DNA from: Nostoc mirabile CHAB5784
GTDB taxonomy: Bacteria > Cyanobacteriota > Cyanobacteriia > Cyanobacteriales > Nostocaceae
DNA: 64,000 nt
Direction of reading: 5' to 3'
Assembly: GCF_020829645.1 (NCBI RefSeq)
Contig: NZ_JAIVFS010000005.1
Span: forward strand, 1-64,000
The translations under genes and the position numbers were made by a program. Positions 27,151 to 35,778 of the stretch are shown one piece after another (the first letter of the stretch is position 1; every line of letters begins with the position of its first letter). The notes beneath the pieces were generated by a model. The model was given only the letters and a program-made list of their open reading frames with translations. It was not told the origin of the DNA and did no database searches.

Positions 27151-28596
27151 TCAGCTAAACATAAATAAGTCTAGCTCATCTACATTGTGAATAATATTGG
27201 AATCAGGAACATTATATGCTACTGCTAGTTTAATACTAGCTTGCAGCCTCAATTCTACATTTAAACTAGGGTTAAAAGCTGCTTGAGCTAAGTTACCCAA
27301 TTTTTCATAAGTAGCAATAATATTAGCGACAGTAGCCTTATAATCTTGAGCAATTTGAGCAAGGAATTTTTGATAATGTTGCTCTACTTGCTTACATAGT
27401 TTTGTATTTTCTCCGAATAAATCTTTGCAGAAATCAGAAACTATACGACCAGCAATTGTACCAATAACTGCACCAACAACAGGAATAGGTATCAATGCTT
27501 GTCCTATAGCTGCTCCAGTTGCTACTATTGCAGAATCTGCACAAGCAAATAAACTCAATTCTACAAATTCTTCTGAAGAAATTTCTCCGCGATTCCAACT
27601 TTTGACTAAACTGACAACTTCCATACCAGCACTGACAAATGCACCAGCTAAGGGTGCAGACATCTCGGCGAAATTAGTTAACCCATAAATTGCCGTCGCT
27701 GATATACTACTAAGGGTTGCACCTGTAGCTGTATCTATACCAATTTCTTTCCAATCTTCAAGCGTTAACTCACCTTTAAAAACATTTTTTCCTTCCTTAT
27801 ATTTTCCATAAATTTTAGTAGCAAATCTAATGCTACCTCCTATAACTGCACCTTTAACGGCAACGCGACCAAAATCAGCTATGTTTGGTTGAGCTTCGGT
27901 ACGTATTTTGTCTTTAATTTCTGCGTTATGTCTCTTTAATTCTTTCTCATGGTGAGCTAGCGTATCATCCACTTTACCTATTTGTACATCTGAGTAGTTA
28001 GATAATCCTGGTCTAACAGTTTGACTAAATGGATGACCAGACATTTGCTCTATTTCTTGAACTTTTTCTTGTAATTTTTGAGCAGTACGAGTTGTTATTC
28101 CTTCTACATTTTCACCATTCAAAATCTTCTGAATAGTCTCATACTGGTCTTTAGGTATATGGTAAAAAGACCCATCTCTTCCAAAATTATCATATTTTTT
28201 CATGTGGTCGAGAACATGATCCAGAGTATTTCCCGTACCATTGATAAATTTAGACTGTACCTGAACCCCGTTAATTAAATAATCTTCTGGCGCTGTTCTT
28301 CCAACTCCCTCAAATGTGGCGCGAGGAGTCGAAGAGTTCAAGAGCGATTTAGCATTACGAATACCAACTTCTACTTGTTCAGCTATTTCACCGTGTTTTG
28401 TGCTTGTATTTCCCAAAATATTTTCAGGAGTAGCTAAAAAATCACGGACTTTATCAACTTCTTGAATAGCCGCAAAAAAGGCTTGATCTTGTTTACTGAG
28501 TTCCGCAGCTAGTTGTTCTGCTTGATACAGATTATCTTCTGCTACAATTGCAGCAATAAACTGATTTGTCTGATGTCTATTTTCCAATTTATCCAT
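27151..28596 (-). CDS. Putative PD-(D/E)XK-like protein with glycine-zipper region
   Basis: A 481-residue protein I do not recognise as a named family. Residues 65-120 show E70 in KHGEIAEQ, D105 in PEDYLI and Q114-x-K116 in VQVQSKFING, the spacing and order of a restriction-endonuclease-like (E-D-QxK) active site. Residues 200-232 are a charged coiled-coil-like helix. Residues 245-390 contain Gly/Ala-rich hydrophobic stretches (GAVIGGSIRFA, PLAGAFVSAGMEVVSL, ALIPIPVVGAVIGTIAGRI) that look membrane-active. It lies 90 bp downstream of another glycine-zipper gene on the same strand, so the two probably form an operon. A nuclease effector delivered to or acting at membranes is a plausible inference, not shown. 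Confidence 0.6.
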   Translation of the reverse strand: MDKLENRHQTNQFIAAIVAEDNLYQAEQLAAELSKQDQAFFAAIQEVDKVRDFLATPENILGNTSTKHGEIAEQVEVGIRNAKSLLNSSTPRATFEGVGRTAPEDYLINGVQVQSKFINGTGNTLDHVLDHMKKYDNFGRDGSFYHIPKDQYETIQKILNGENVEGITTRTAQKLQEKVQEIEQMSGHPFSQTVRPGLSNYSDVQIGKVDDTLAHHEKELKRHNAEIKDKIRTEAQPNIADFGRVAVKGAVIGGSIRFATKIYGKYKEGKNVFKGELTLEDWKEIGIDTATGATLSSISATAIYGLTNFAEMSAPLAGAFVSAGMEVVSLVKSWNRGEISSEEFVELSLFACADSAIVATGAAIGQALIPIPVVGAVIGTIAGRIVSDFCKDLFGENTKLCKQVEQHYQKFLAQIAQDYKATVANIIATYEKLGNLAQAAFNPSLNVELRLQASIKLAVAYNVPDSNIIHNVDELDLFMFS

Positions 28597-28686
28597 ATAC
28601 CAAACCTTTCATGTGTTGACCTAGCAAAATAATTGAGCTACCAACGGAACAAGGTTAGTAGCTCGCTATAAACTTACAAATTATTT

Positions 28687-29544
28687 CTACAGCTTGAGGT
28701 CTACTGTTTTTTTGAGTGACTGACTCAGCGCATGGATAGAATTAATTAAAACTGCTAGTCTTTCTTTGAAAGGCTGACTGAATCCTGGGTAATCTTTAGG
28801 AGCATTCTTTTGGAAGTATTGGATTTCGCTATAAATGAGATCAGCTAATCTGATCGTTTCCTTCTCAATAAGTTCTACTTCTTGTTTTGATGCGTTGACT
28901 TTAGGTATCAAACCTTCAATTTCAAAGGCGCGGCTATTGGCTTCTTTGCCAATTTTCTTATTTTCATGCTCTAAAAATAATCCACTAGTAGCTAAAGCTG
29001 CACCTCCAATAGCCCAGCCAACAGGCCCAGCCATTGCTAATAATGCACTTCCACCTGCCATGCCAGTACCTCCAGCAGTAAGCGCACCACCTCCTAATAA
29101 GGCTAAAGCAGCATTAGTGGCCGCAGCACCAGAAAGAGAAGATATTGCAACACCTGTTGATGCTGTACCGAAAGTGGTTGCAAACGCCATTGCAGCTGTT
29201 GGGCCAAGAAAGGCAACTCCTGCTCCAGCGACTAAGCCAGCACCAGCAGTAGAACCTGCTACAAAGTTTTTGTTGGTGTTTGCATCAATTAGCTGCCAGT
29301 CTTTACCTGTAATTTCTTTAAGCTGAAATTTAAGTTCAGCAATAACTTTGCTAAATTCTTTTGGTGAATTTGCCAGTGTGTTTATGTAACTTTCGCAAAG
29401 TTTAATAGTCTCAACCCCACGCTTGACTCGCTTTTGATAAAGACTTGCAGCCGCATTTTGTAAACACTTACAGACGTTTTCGTATTTATCTACTGCACTG
29501 CGTAGCCTCTGTTGAGCCTCTTTCCTGTATGTTCTTTTAAACAC
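28687..29544 (-). CDS. Glycine-zipper membrane protein, partner of the 27151 gene
   Basis: A 285-residue protein with three parts: an N-terminal basic helical region (1-90), a Gly/Ala-rich hydrophobic core (about 94-190; GAGLVAGAGVAFLG, ALLGGGALTAGGTGMAGG, AMAGPVGWAIGGAAL) and a C-terminal coiled coil (about 195-285; KQEVELIEKETIRLADLI). This helix-hydrophobic-helix plan resembles membrane-inserting proteins and some pore-forming or dynamin-related tails, but I cannot name a family. It is the first gene of an apparent two-gene minus-strand operon with the PD-(D/E)XK-like gene, and a 475-bp AT-rich region lies upstream. Confidence 0.6.
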   Translation of the reverse strand: MFKRTYRKEAQQRLRSAVDKYENVCKCLQNAAASLYQKRVKRGVETIKLCESYINTLANSPKEFSKVIAELKFQLKEITGKDWQLIDANTNKNFVAGSTAGAGLVAGAGVAFLGPTAAMAFATTFGTASTGVAISSLSGAAATNAALALLGGGALTAGGTGMAGGSALLAMAGPVGWAIGGAALATSGLFLEHENKKIGKEANSRAFEIEGLIPKVNASKQEVELIEKETIRLADLIYSEIQYFQKNAPKDYPGFSQPFKERLAVLINSIHALSQSLKKTVDLKL

Positions 29545-30019
29545 TGATTCCTCAAAAAATAAAAATAAGTGGTTGGCTTCAGATGAGCCATTGAATACAA
29601 TATATTCAAAATATAATTAAAATTATAATTGTATAAATACTTAAATAATCCTCTGGAACCATTTTTTTGATTATGATCTGAGCATCAAATTATTTTAATT
29701 TAAAGTAAAAAATATAGTTTATTGATTTAATAGTATAAACTTAGCTTACTGAAAAAGTATTAACTGTTTAAACTTATTGATAAAATAAAATTCAGATAAA
29801 GTATATACTCGAATTAAGTAATATTTCTGTGATTCCCAAAAATTGATATACTTGTTAAAACTTTGAATTCATTCTCTAGCAAACCTGACTTAAATCTAAA
29901 ACAACCCCAGGTAGCAAAGCTTCACCGCATAGTGTCTTAAATTACATTCTTCATTTATGACCCTGAAACACATAATTACTAATTGCAAGTGAGAATAGAG
30001 AGAAGTATTTGCAAGAGCT
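29545..30019. other. AT-rich divergent promoter region
   Basis: About 475 bp, markedly AT-rich (29580-29870), between the minus-strand glycine-zipper operon and the plus-strand HNH operon. I see no gene. A fragment at about 29876-29925 (CCTGACTTAAATCTAAAACA, CCAGGTAGCAA) matches the 3' end of Uma2 genes, so a lost Uma2 copy once lay here. Confidence 0.6.
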
Positions 30020-30406
30020 ATGAGTACCCAAATCATCATTAACCTGCCAGACGATATTTACCAACGTGCAGAACGCTTTGCACGGTTGGCGAATCGTGAT
30101 GTTGCCAGCATTTTAGTAGATACCATTCAACTTTCAATTCCGCCCGTCAGTGGGGACATTACCGACCTTCAGCCTGTCTCTGCTCTTTCTGATGAAGAAG
30201 TCCTGGTGCTGACCGAACTGCAAATGGAATCTGAACAAGATGCTCGGTTGAGCGAACTGCTCGATCGCCAACAATCAGGTACTCTTACTGAAGGCGATCG
30301 CTCAGAGTTACAAACCCTGATGCAGGTATATCAAGAAGGACTTTTAAGAAAAGCCACTGCGTTAAGCGAAGCTGTCAAACGTGGGTTGATTGAACCCTTA
30401 AGCTAG
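30020..30406 (+). CDS. Small protein co-transcribed with an HNH gene
   Basis: A 128-residue protein. The start (TQIIINLPDDIYQRAERFAR) looks like the beginning of a ribbon-helix-helix or similar DNA-binding antitoxin-like fold; the rest is acidic and helical (SDEEVLVLTELQMESEQDAR, GDRSELQTLMQVYQEGLLRKA). Its stop TAG overlaps by one base with the GTG start of the HNH gene, so the two are translationally coupled. This pair (small helical protein plus HNH protein) is common in cyanobacteria, with no function known to me. Confidence 0.7.
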   Translation: MSTQIIINLPDDIYQRAERFARLANRDVASILVDTIQLSIPPVSGDITDLQPVSALSDEEVLVLTELQMESEQDARLSELLDRQQSGTLTEGDRSELQTLMQVYQEGLLRKATALSEAVKRGLIEPLS

Positions 30407-30833
30407 TGAGCCAGATTCCTGAACAAGTCCGGGCGCAAATACGGATACAGGCAAATCATCAGTGTGGTTATTGCCGTAGTCTTCAAAAGTATGTTTTGGG
30501 AATTTTAGAAATTGAACACATCATTCCCAGAGCAGCAGGCGGTACTGACGATGAGGAGAATCTGTGGCTTGCCTGTAGGTTATGCAATGCCTACAAAGGT
30601 ATTCAGACCCATGCCAGAGATCCAGTAACAAACCGTAAAGTCAAACTCTTCAACCCTCGTCAACAAAAATGGTCACGTCATTTCTCACTTGGGCAAACAA
30701 CGGCACTCAAATTACAGGTTTGACTGCCTGCGGCCGTGCAACTGTATTAGCTTTGCAACTGAATAATCCTTATGCTGTAACCGTTAGGCAAGCTTGGGTG
30801 TCTGCTGGCTGGCATCCACCAACTGAAGTTTGA
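30406..30833 (+). pseudogene. HNH endonuclease with a C-terminal frameshift
   Basis: Starts at GTG and shows the HNH zinc-finger nuclease core: NHQCGYCRS (first CxxC), LEIEHIIPRAAGGTDDEENL (catalytic His), and LACRLCNAYKG (second CxxC with Asn). After WSRHF the zero frame ends early at 30723. A shifted frame continues as TWANNGTQITGLTACGRATV and ends at 30833, exactly what the family C-terminus looks like. Two extra bases (a TC duplication in TTTCTCACT near 30680) explain the shift. The nuclease core is intact, so the truncated product could still be active; a sequencing slip is also possible. Confidence 0.8.
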
Positions 30834-30887
30834 GCAAAATTACTGCTCTTTAACTGTTAAACACGATTAAATTCTTGAATTTATTTC

Positions 30888-31161
30888 TTACCAAACCTGA
30901 CTTAAATCTAAAATAAACCCAGATAGTAATAGCTCATCACAAAGTCTTTTAGGATTATCTAATACCTCAACCGCAATATTAGGACGATAAATAAACACTT
31001 GGCGTTGTTTTCTATCAATTAACCAACCCAGTTGTGTTCGATTATCAATATACTCTTGCATCTTATCTTGCAAAACTTGCAAGCGATGCCTACGGCGGTA
31101 AACTACGCTCTGGGAACGCAATTCAATCACAAACTTAGGACAAATCGGTGCAAACTTTTTT
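30888..31161 (-). pseudogene. Truncated Uma2-family gene with a HIP1-splitting repeat
   Basis: The C-terminal third of a Uma2 (DUF820) protein: IELRSQS, then QDKMQEYIDNRTQLGWLIDR, QVFIYRPNIAVEVLDNP and the conserved end LSGFILDLSQVW. The N-terminal two thirds are absent. At 31083-31108 an 18-bp dispersed repeat interrupts what is GCGATCGC in the intact relative (32351-32358), adding VVYRRRHR-like residues in frame. The upstream end is joined directly to a fragment of an SMP-30-like gene near 31160. Confidence 0.8.
31083..31108. repeat. HIP1-splitting repeat (18-bp insert) in the Uma2 fragment
   Basis: GCGAT, then 18 bp (GCCTACGGCGGTAAACTA), then CGC, followed by TCTGGGAACGC. The intact relative at 32351 reads GCGATCGCTCTGGGAACGC, giving a directly visible empty site. 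Confidence 0.9.
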
Positions 31162-31373
31162 CGCAGTACTACTATTGCTCAAGCCGAGGCAAGTGTAATT
31201 GGTAGCACAGCCGTGGCTTTTGGTCAAAGTGAAGGCGATGTCTACGACGGGCTATGACGCTCGTTGCGCTAAAGCGTCTCCCCTTGGGAGAAGACTCGCT
31301 AACGCTTCGCTTACGGCGTCGCACCGCGATTTATCTGAGTGATTGGGTTCCTTTCAACCTTCAGCCATCTTAA
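31159..31373 (+). pseudogene. C-terminal fragment of an SMP-30-like gene with an 80-bp insert
   Basis: Bases 31159-31239 match 34442-34515 of the intact SMP-30-like gene (GTAATTGGTAGCACAGC region, then GTGGCTTTTGGTCAA). An 80-bp composite of dispersed repeats (31240-31319) follows GCGAT, and the gene resumes at CGCACCGCGATTTAT, parallel to CGCACTGCAATTTAT in the intact gene. It then ends at a stop (31371-31373). The left edge is fused to the Uma2 fragment. Confidence 0.7.
31235..31322. repeat. Composite dispersed repeat occupying a HIP1 site
   Basis: GCGAT (31235-31239), an 80-bp block (starting GTCTACGACGGGCTATGA, ending CTTACGGCGT), then CGC. The intact relative has GCGATCGC at 34511-34518. 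The block contains several shorter inverted motifs such as AAGCGTCTCCCCTTGGGAGA. Confidence 0.75.
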
Positions 31374-31705
31374 CCAACAGCGAACTCGGTAAATTGTCGT
31401 TTAAAGGGGGAATGAAAAGCCAAAACGATGTCTTTTTTGGGTATACCTCGACTAATAAGTTCATTGGCGATACCTCCTTCTGTACCATCGTGTTGAATCC
31501 AAATTTTTTCGTTTTTAATATCTAAATGCAAAACACAGCCATATACACGGCGCTTATTTGACCACCCCGCGTGAACAACTTGGTAGCGATCGCGTTCTCT
31601 ATCAAAAATAACTTCTGCTTCGACTTCTTCGTTGCTGGCTTTGATTTCGCTGTAAGCTAGCAGCAGTTCTTGAATAAGTTGACGGTACTGTTCTACTTTT
31701 GCCAT
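31370..31705 (-). CDS. xisI: XisI-family protein
   Basis: A 111-residue protein with the XisI pattern: VEQYRQLIQELLLAYSEIK, EVIFDRERDRYQVVHAGW, RVYGCVLHLDIKNEKIWIQH, DGTEGGIANELISRGIPK and FHSPFKRQFTEFAVG. XisI was named for a requirement in excision of the fdxN element in Anabaena, but many copies exist in cyanobacteria without an excisable element, and a toxin-antitoxin-like role has been suggested. It overlaps the end of xisH by 13 bp. No recombinase gene is nearby, so excision is unlikely to be its role here. Confidence 0.92.
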   Translation of the reverse strand: MAKVEQYRQLIQELLLAYSEIKASNEEVEAEVIFDRERDRYQVVHAGWSNKRRVYGCVLHLDIKNEKIWIQHDGTEGGIANELISRGIPKKDIVLAFHSPFKRQFTEFAVG

Positions 31706-32109
31706 TTTACGATCGCCTCCTCTTCTGGATCGAAAACAATCAGCCGAACTTGGTAACGTTGGATTAATAAGCGTGGCAGTTCTAAGGTAAAAAAAGAACG
31801 ATACGTGTCTAAGGGAACTGCTAAATATAGAAGTCTCTCAGGTTGTTCTTCTTCAAGTGCTAATTGATATTTGAGATACTGTCCTAAAGCAGTACTAAAT
31901 TCAGTTGTAGTAGATGGAGCAACAAAGCTTTTAACTTCAACCGCAATTTTTTCTTGATTTCGTTCTGCGGCTAAAACTTTCTCTGCACCAAGGTCGATAT
32001 ACATATCCAAACCACCAAAACGCAGGAAAAGCGGGTCATTAGTGATGAGCCAACCCTCTTTCTCCAAAGCGCGTTTTACTGCATCATGGAATATGTCTTT
32101 CGCCGCCAT
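31693..32109 (-). CDS. xisH: XisH-family protein
   Basis: A 138-residue protein with the XisH endonuclease-like fold: AKDIFHDAVKRALEKEGWLI, the acidic DMYIDLGAEKVLAAER, IAVEVKSFVAPS (E-x-K active-site-like motif), FSTALGQYLKYQLALEE and a basic-aromatic tail. It is paired with xisI downstream through a 13-bp overlap. XisH proteins share the restriction-endonuclease-like fold, and the conserved D...ExK suggests nuclease activity, which is inference. A decayed second copy of this segment (37474 onward) has lost xisH completely. Confidence 0.92.
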   Translation of the reverse strand: MAAKDIFHDAVKRALEKEGWLITNDPLFLRFGGLDMYIDLGAEKVLAAERNQEKIAVEVKSFVAPSTTTEFSTALGQYLKYQLALEEEQPERLLYLAVPLDTYRSFFTLELPRLLIQRYQVRLIVFDPEEEAIVKWQK

Positions 32110-32155
32110 ACATTCCTATAATTTTGATTTCGGTACTATAAAACTAGCTTACTCC

Positions 32156-32761
32156 CTACCAAACCTGACTTAAATCCAAAACAAACCCAGGTAGCAACGG
32201 TTCACCATAAAGTGTCTTAGGGTTATCTAATTTTTCAACTGCAATATTAGGACGATAAATAAAAACTCGGCGTTGTTTTCTATCAATTAACCAACCAAGT
32301 TGCGTGCCATTATCTATATACTCTTGCATCTTGTCTTGCAAAATTTGCAAGCGATCGCTCTGGGAACGCAATTCAATCACAAACTCAGGACAAATCGGTG
32401 CAAATTTTTTTCGCAGTTCTGCTGGTATGGCTTCCCAGCGATCGCGTTTTATCCACGCCGCATCGGGAGAACGCACCGCACCATTAGGTAAAGTAAACCC
32501 ACCACTGGAACCAAACCCTACACCTGTACCATCTTGCTTTGTCCATACCCACAACTGCCCAACTAAGTTAAAGTTGCGTTCATCAGTTTCGGAACCAGTA
32601 GGGGGCATAATCACTAATTCTCCAGCAGCATTACGTTCAATGCGAAAGTCGTGGTTTAGCTGACAAAACTCATAAAACTGATCGTCAGTTAGTGCGATCG
32701 CAGGTTGCAATTGCAAAACCACTGGTATAATTTCTGTGGCTACAGGTAAGTTGGTGGTCAT
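32156..32761 (-). CDS. Uma2-family (DUF820) putative endonuclease
   Basis: A 201-residue protein of the Uma2 family, which has a PD-(D/E)XK-type fold and is greatly expanded in cyanobacteria. Visible features: DDQFYEFCQLNHDFRIERN, ELVIMPPTGSETDERN, VRSPDAAWIKRDRWEAIP (conserved Asp), PEFVIELRSQSDRL (conserved E-x-R/K) and the end WLIDRKQRRVFIYRPN. Substrate unknown. It is on the same strand just upstream of xisH-xisI. A second, very similar copy lies at 37651-38256 and a truncated one at 30888-31161. Confidence 0.9.
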   Translation of the reverse strand: MTTNLPVATEIIPVVLQLQPAIALTDDQFYEFCQLNHDFRIERNAAGELVIMPPTGSETDERNFNLVGQLWVWTKQDGTGVGFGSSGGFTLPNGAVRSPDAAWIKRDRWEAIPAELRKKFAPICPEFVIELRSQSDRLQILQDKMQEYIDNGTQLGWLIDRKQRRVFIYRPNIAVEKLDNPKTLYGEPLLPGFVLDLSQVW

Positions 32762-32834
32762 AATTGATTTGTGGCTACTTCACCTGCTTTAACTATAATC
32801 TTTTCACAATTTACGGTGAAATGAGGGTTAACTC

Positions 32835-32933
32835 ATGAAGATTGGAATTATTGGCACTGGAAACATGGGACGTTCTTTATTGAATACATTGCTTCAATCA
32901 ACTTGCTTAATTCATTGCATCTCAGTACAGTAA
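32835..32933 (+). pseudogene. 5' fragment of an F420/NADP-type reductase gene
   Basis: MKIGIIGTGNMGRSLLNTLL is the start of a Rossmann domain of the coenzyme F420-dependent NADP reductase group; the frame closes 12 codons later. A related, more decayed fragment (AAGATTGGAATTATTGGCAG) sits at 38358-38378, in the same position relative to the second Uma2 copy. Confidence 0.7.
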
Positions 32934-32961
32934 AATCAAAAGCAGTTTCAAGGTCATAAAA

Positions 32962-33708
32962 ATGACGACTCAAAAAAGGATTGCTGTGGTAACAGGCAGT
33001 AATCGAGGGCTAGGGTATGCTATTTCCCGTCAATTATCCCAAATTGGCAACCGCGTAATTCTGACGAGTCGTAATGAAACAGATGGTCTTGCTGCTAAAC
33101 AGCAGCTTACCAATCAAGGGTTTGATGTTGACTATCACACGCTGGATGTCACCAATGATGGAAGTGTGCAACAGTTTACAGAGTGGCTGCGTGAAACTTA
33201 CGGCAAGGTAGATATTCTGGTCAATAATGCAGGCGTAAATCCCACAACTAAGCCAGAGGAGTCCAGCTTACTGACTGTGCAACTGGAAACGATGCGATCG
33301 ACCTTTGAAACGAATGTTCTAGCGGTACTCAGGATTTCTCAAGCATTAATTCCGTTGATGAAGGTGCAAAACTACGGTCGCATTGTCAATATCTCAACGG
33401 AAATGGCATCTCTGGCCTCAGTTCCTACTGATTACTACCCTTTAGCGCCCTCCTATCGACTCTCGAAGGTGGGAGTAAATGGACTAACCGTGCTTCTCGC
33501 CAAGGAACTCCAAGGTACTAATATTCTCGTAAATGCTTATTCTCCAGGTTGGATGAAGACAGACATGGGGGGAGATAATGCCCCATTCACGGCAGAAGAA
33601 GGAGCCGAAACTGCTGTCTATTTGGCAACACTTCCCGATGGAGGAGCGCAAGGACTATTTTTTGCAGAGATGCGAAAGTTTGGTGGCCCCATTCAATTAC
33701 AATGGTAG
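32962..33708 (+). CDS. Short-chain dehydrogenase/reductase
   Basis: A 248-residue classical SDR. The cofactor site TGSNRGLGYAISRQL is at residues 10-24 and NNAGVN near 88; the catalytic Ser is in VNISTEMAS, and Tyr/Lys are in YRLSK near 171. SPGWMKTDMGG follows. These enzymes use NAD(P)H to reduce or oxidise small alcohols and ketones; carbonyl-reductase-like members share this pattern. It is 6 bp upstream of the SMP-30-like gene and probably co-transcribed. The substrate is unknown. Confidence 0.9.
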   Translation: MTTQKRIAVVTGSNRGLGYAISRQLSQIGNRVILTSRNETDGLAAKQQLTNQGFDVDYHTLDVTNDGSVQQFTEWLRETYGKVDILVNNAGVNPTTKPEESSLLTVQLETMRSTFETNVLAVLRISQALIPLMKVQNYGRIVNISTEMASLASVPTDYYPLAPSYRLSKVGVNGLTVLLAKELQGTNILVNAYSPGWMKTDMGGDNAPFTAEEGAETAVYLATLPDGGAQGLFFAEMRKFGGPIQLQW

Positions 33709-34632
<924 letters not shown>

Positions 34633-34637
34633 GAATG

Positions 34638-34786
34638 ATATCATGTTCGCATTATTAGTTATGATTCCCATAGTCATTGCACCCCACCCCTTAATCCCCT
34701 CCCCGCAAGCGGGGAGGGGAGACAAAGCGTAGCTTTGGCGGGGTGGGGTTCTTCAGGTTTAATAAGGAATCAAGCGGACATGATAT
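34638..34786. mobile_element. 149-bp MITE-like element, copy 1
   Basis: Begins ATATCATGTTCGC and ends GCGGACATGATAT. A second copy of identical length lies at 41548-41696 with the same interior (ATTAGTTATGATTCCCA, CCCCTCCCCGC/GCGGGGAGGGG hairpin, GACAAAGCGTAGCTTTGGCG). It encodes nothing. Confidence 0.85.
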
Positions 34787-34846
34787 GACTTAACCATGCT
34801 ACGGTTACAAAAACTTACAACTATTAACTTGATGGTGACATAACTA

Positions 34847-35413
34847 ATGGAGATGGAACAGGACGATCAATTTGTAACCGTGGTCATTACACAACTTGTC
34901 AAACCAGGATGCGAAAACGCTTACGAGGCTTGGTTGAAAGATATTACTAGGGTTTCCAGAACCTATCTAGGGCATCTGGGAACAAATGTGATTCGTCCCC
35001 AACTTGGAGTGCGAAATGAATATGTGATTATCTTCCGGTTTGACGGTTATGAAAATTTAAAGGCGTGGATGACATCGCGCGATCGCGAATATTGGCTCAA
35101 TCAAGGTAAACATTTGGTTGAATCTGATCCTTATGTTCAACAAATCAGTGGATTAGAAGCTTGGTTTTCTCTTCCCGGTCAACCACTGAAAACTCCACCG
35201 CGCTACAAAACAGCATTGCTAACTTGGGTAGCTGTATTTGTGTTGATTAATTTGTTGAGTACGTTTATAGTCCCCCTACTTCGCGGTTTACCACCCTTAA
35301 TTATTTCGTTGATTGTTACGATTACTATGGTTTTCTTGTTGACCTATGTTGTCATGCCTAGAGTGAGCCGTTTGTTTAGTTGGTGGTTATATCCTAAATC
35401 ACGAAAAGTTTAG
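34847..35413 (+). CDS. Antibiotic-biosynthesis-monooxygenase-like membrane protein
   Basis: A 188-residue protein. Residues 8-105 form a ferredoxin-like ABM domain (VVITQLVKPGCENAYEAWLK, YEAW motif, VRNEYVIIFRFDGYENLKAW). The C-terminal part has two hydrophobic segments (LLTWVAVFVLINLLSTFIV and PPLIISLIVTITMVFLL). Proteins of this two-part design are common in bacteria and probably tether a heme- or quinone-like monooxygenase fold to the membrane; the substrate is unknown. It lies downstream of the SDR and SMP-30-like genes, separated by the MITE copy. Confidence 0.87.
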   Translation: MEMEQDDQFVTVVITQLVKPGCENAYEAWLKDITRVSRTYLGHLGTNVIRPQLGVRNEYVIIFRFDGYENLKAWMTSRDREYWLNQGKHLVESDPYVQQISGLEAWFSLPGQPLKTPPRYKTALLTWVAVFVLINLLSTFIVPLLRGLPPLIISLIVTITMVFLLTYVVMPRVSRLFSWWLYPKSRKV

Positions 35414-35434
35414 CGACTGAAATTACTTTAACTC

Positions 35435-35563
35435 ATATCAAGTTCGGCAAATCACTTACGATATGTCATTGCGAATGCAACGAAGTGGAATGAAGCAATC
35501 GCAAAGGTTTGGGATTGCCACGCTCCGCTCGCTTTTGACTAAGTACTAAGTCGGACATGATAT
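35435..35563. mobile_element. 129-bp MITE-like element, copy 1
   Basis: Begins ATATCAAGTTCGGC and ends GTCGGACATGATAT. An inverted copy of the same length is at 37313-37441. The interior matches in reverse orientation (CATTGCGAATGCAACGAAGT, GGATTGCCACGCTCCGCTC). Confidence 0.85.
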
Positions 35564-35611
35564 CAACTATCTTAATCAACGTGAGTTCGATGAACTTCAC
35601 GAAAATCCTGA

Positions 35612-35715
35612 TATAGCAGTCGCCAAAGCTGTTAGGACAGTTCGTGGGAAACGCGCCTTCAACAGCGTACTTTGTGATTTTATTGCTGTCCTAAGCTCCC
35701 TGTCCGTTGCTATAC
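35612..35715. mobile_element. About 104-bp MITE-like element
   Basis: TATAGCAGTCGCC at the left and the rough reverse complement GTTGCTATA at the right, with inner arms GTTAGGACAG/CTGTCCTAA. No coding capacity. It lies between the 129-bp element and the covarying hairpin element. Confidence 0.55.
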
Positions 35716-35778
35716 ATATAGATTTCTCGTAGGGGCAAGCGCAATGCCCATACGTGTAAACTTAACGTAAAAGTGTTG

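Noticed and set aside
28835-29326. 163-codon plus-strand frame opposite the glycine-zipper gene
   Set aside because: It arises from the Gly/Ala-rich codons of the minus-strand gene; the product is low-complexity and has no start context.
31370-32109. XisH/XisI as evidence for an excisable fdxN-type element
   Set aside because: No XisF-type recombinase or attachment repeats are seen; such pairs are common as isolated accessory genes.
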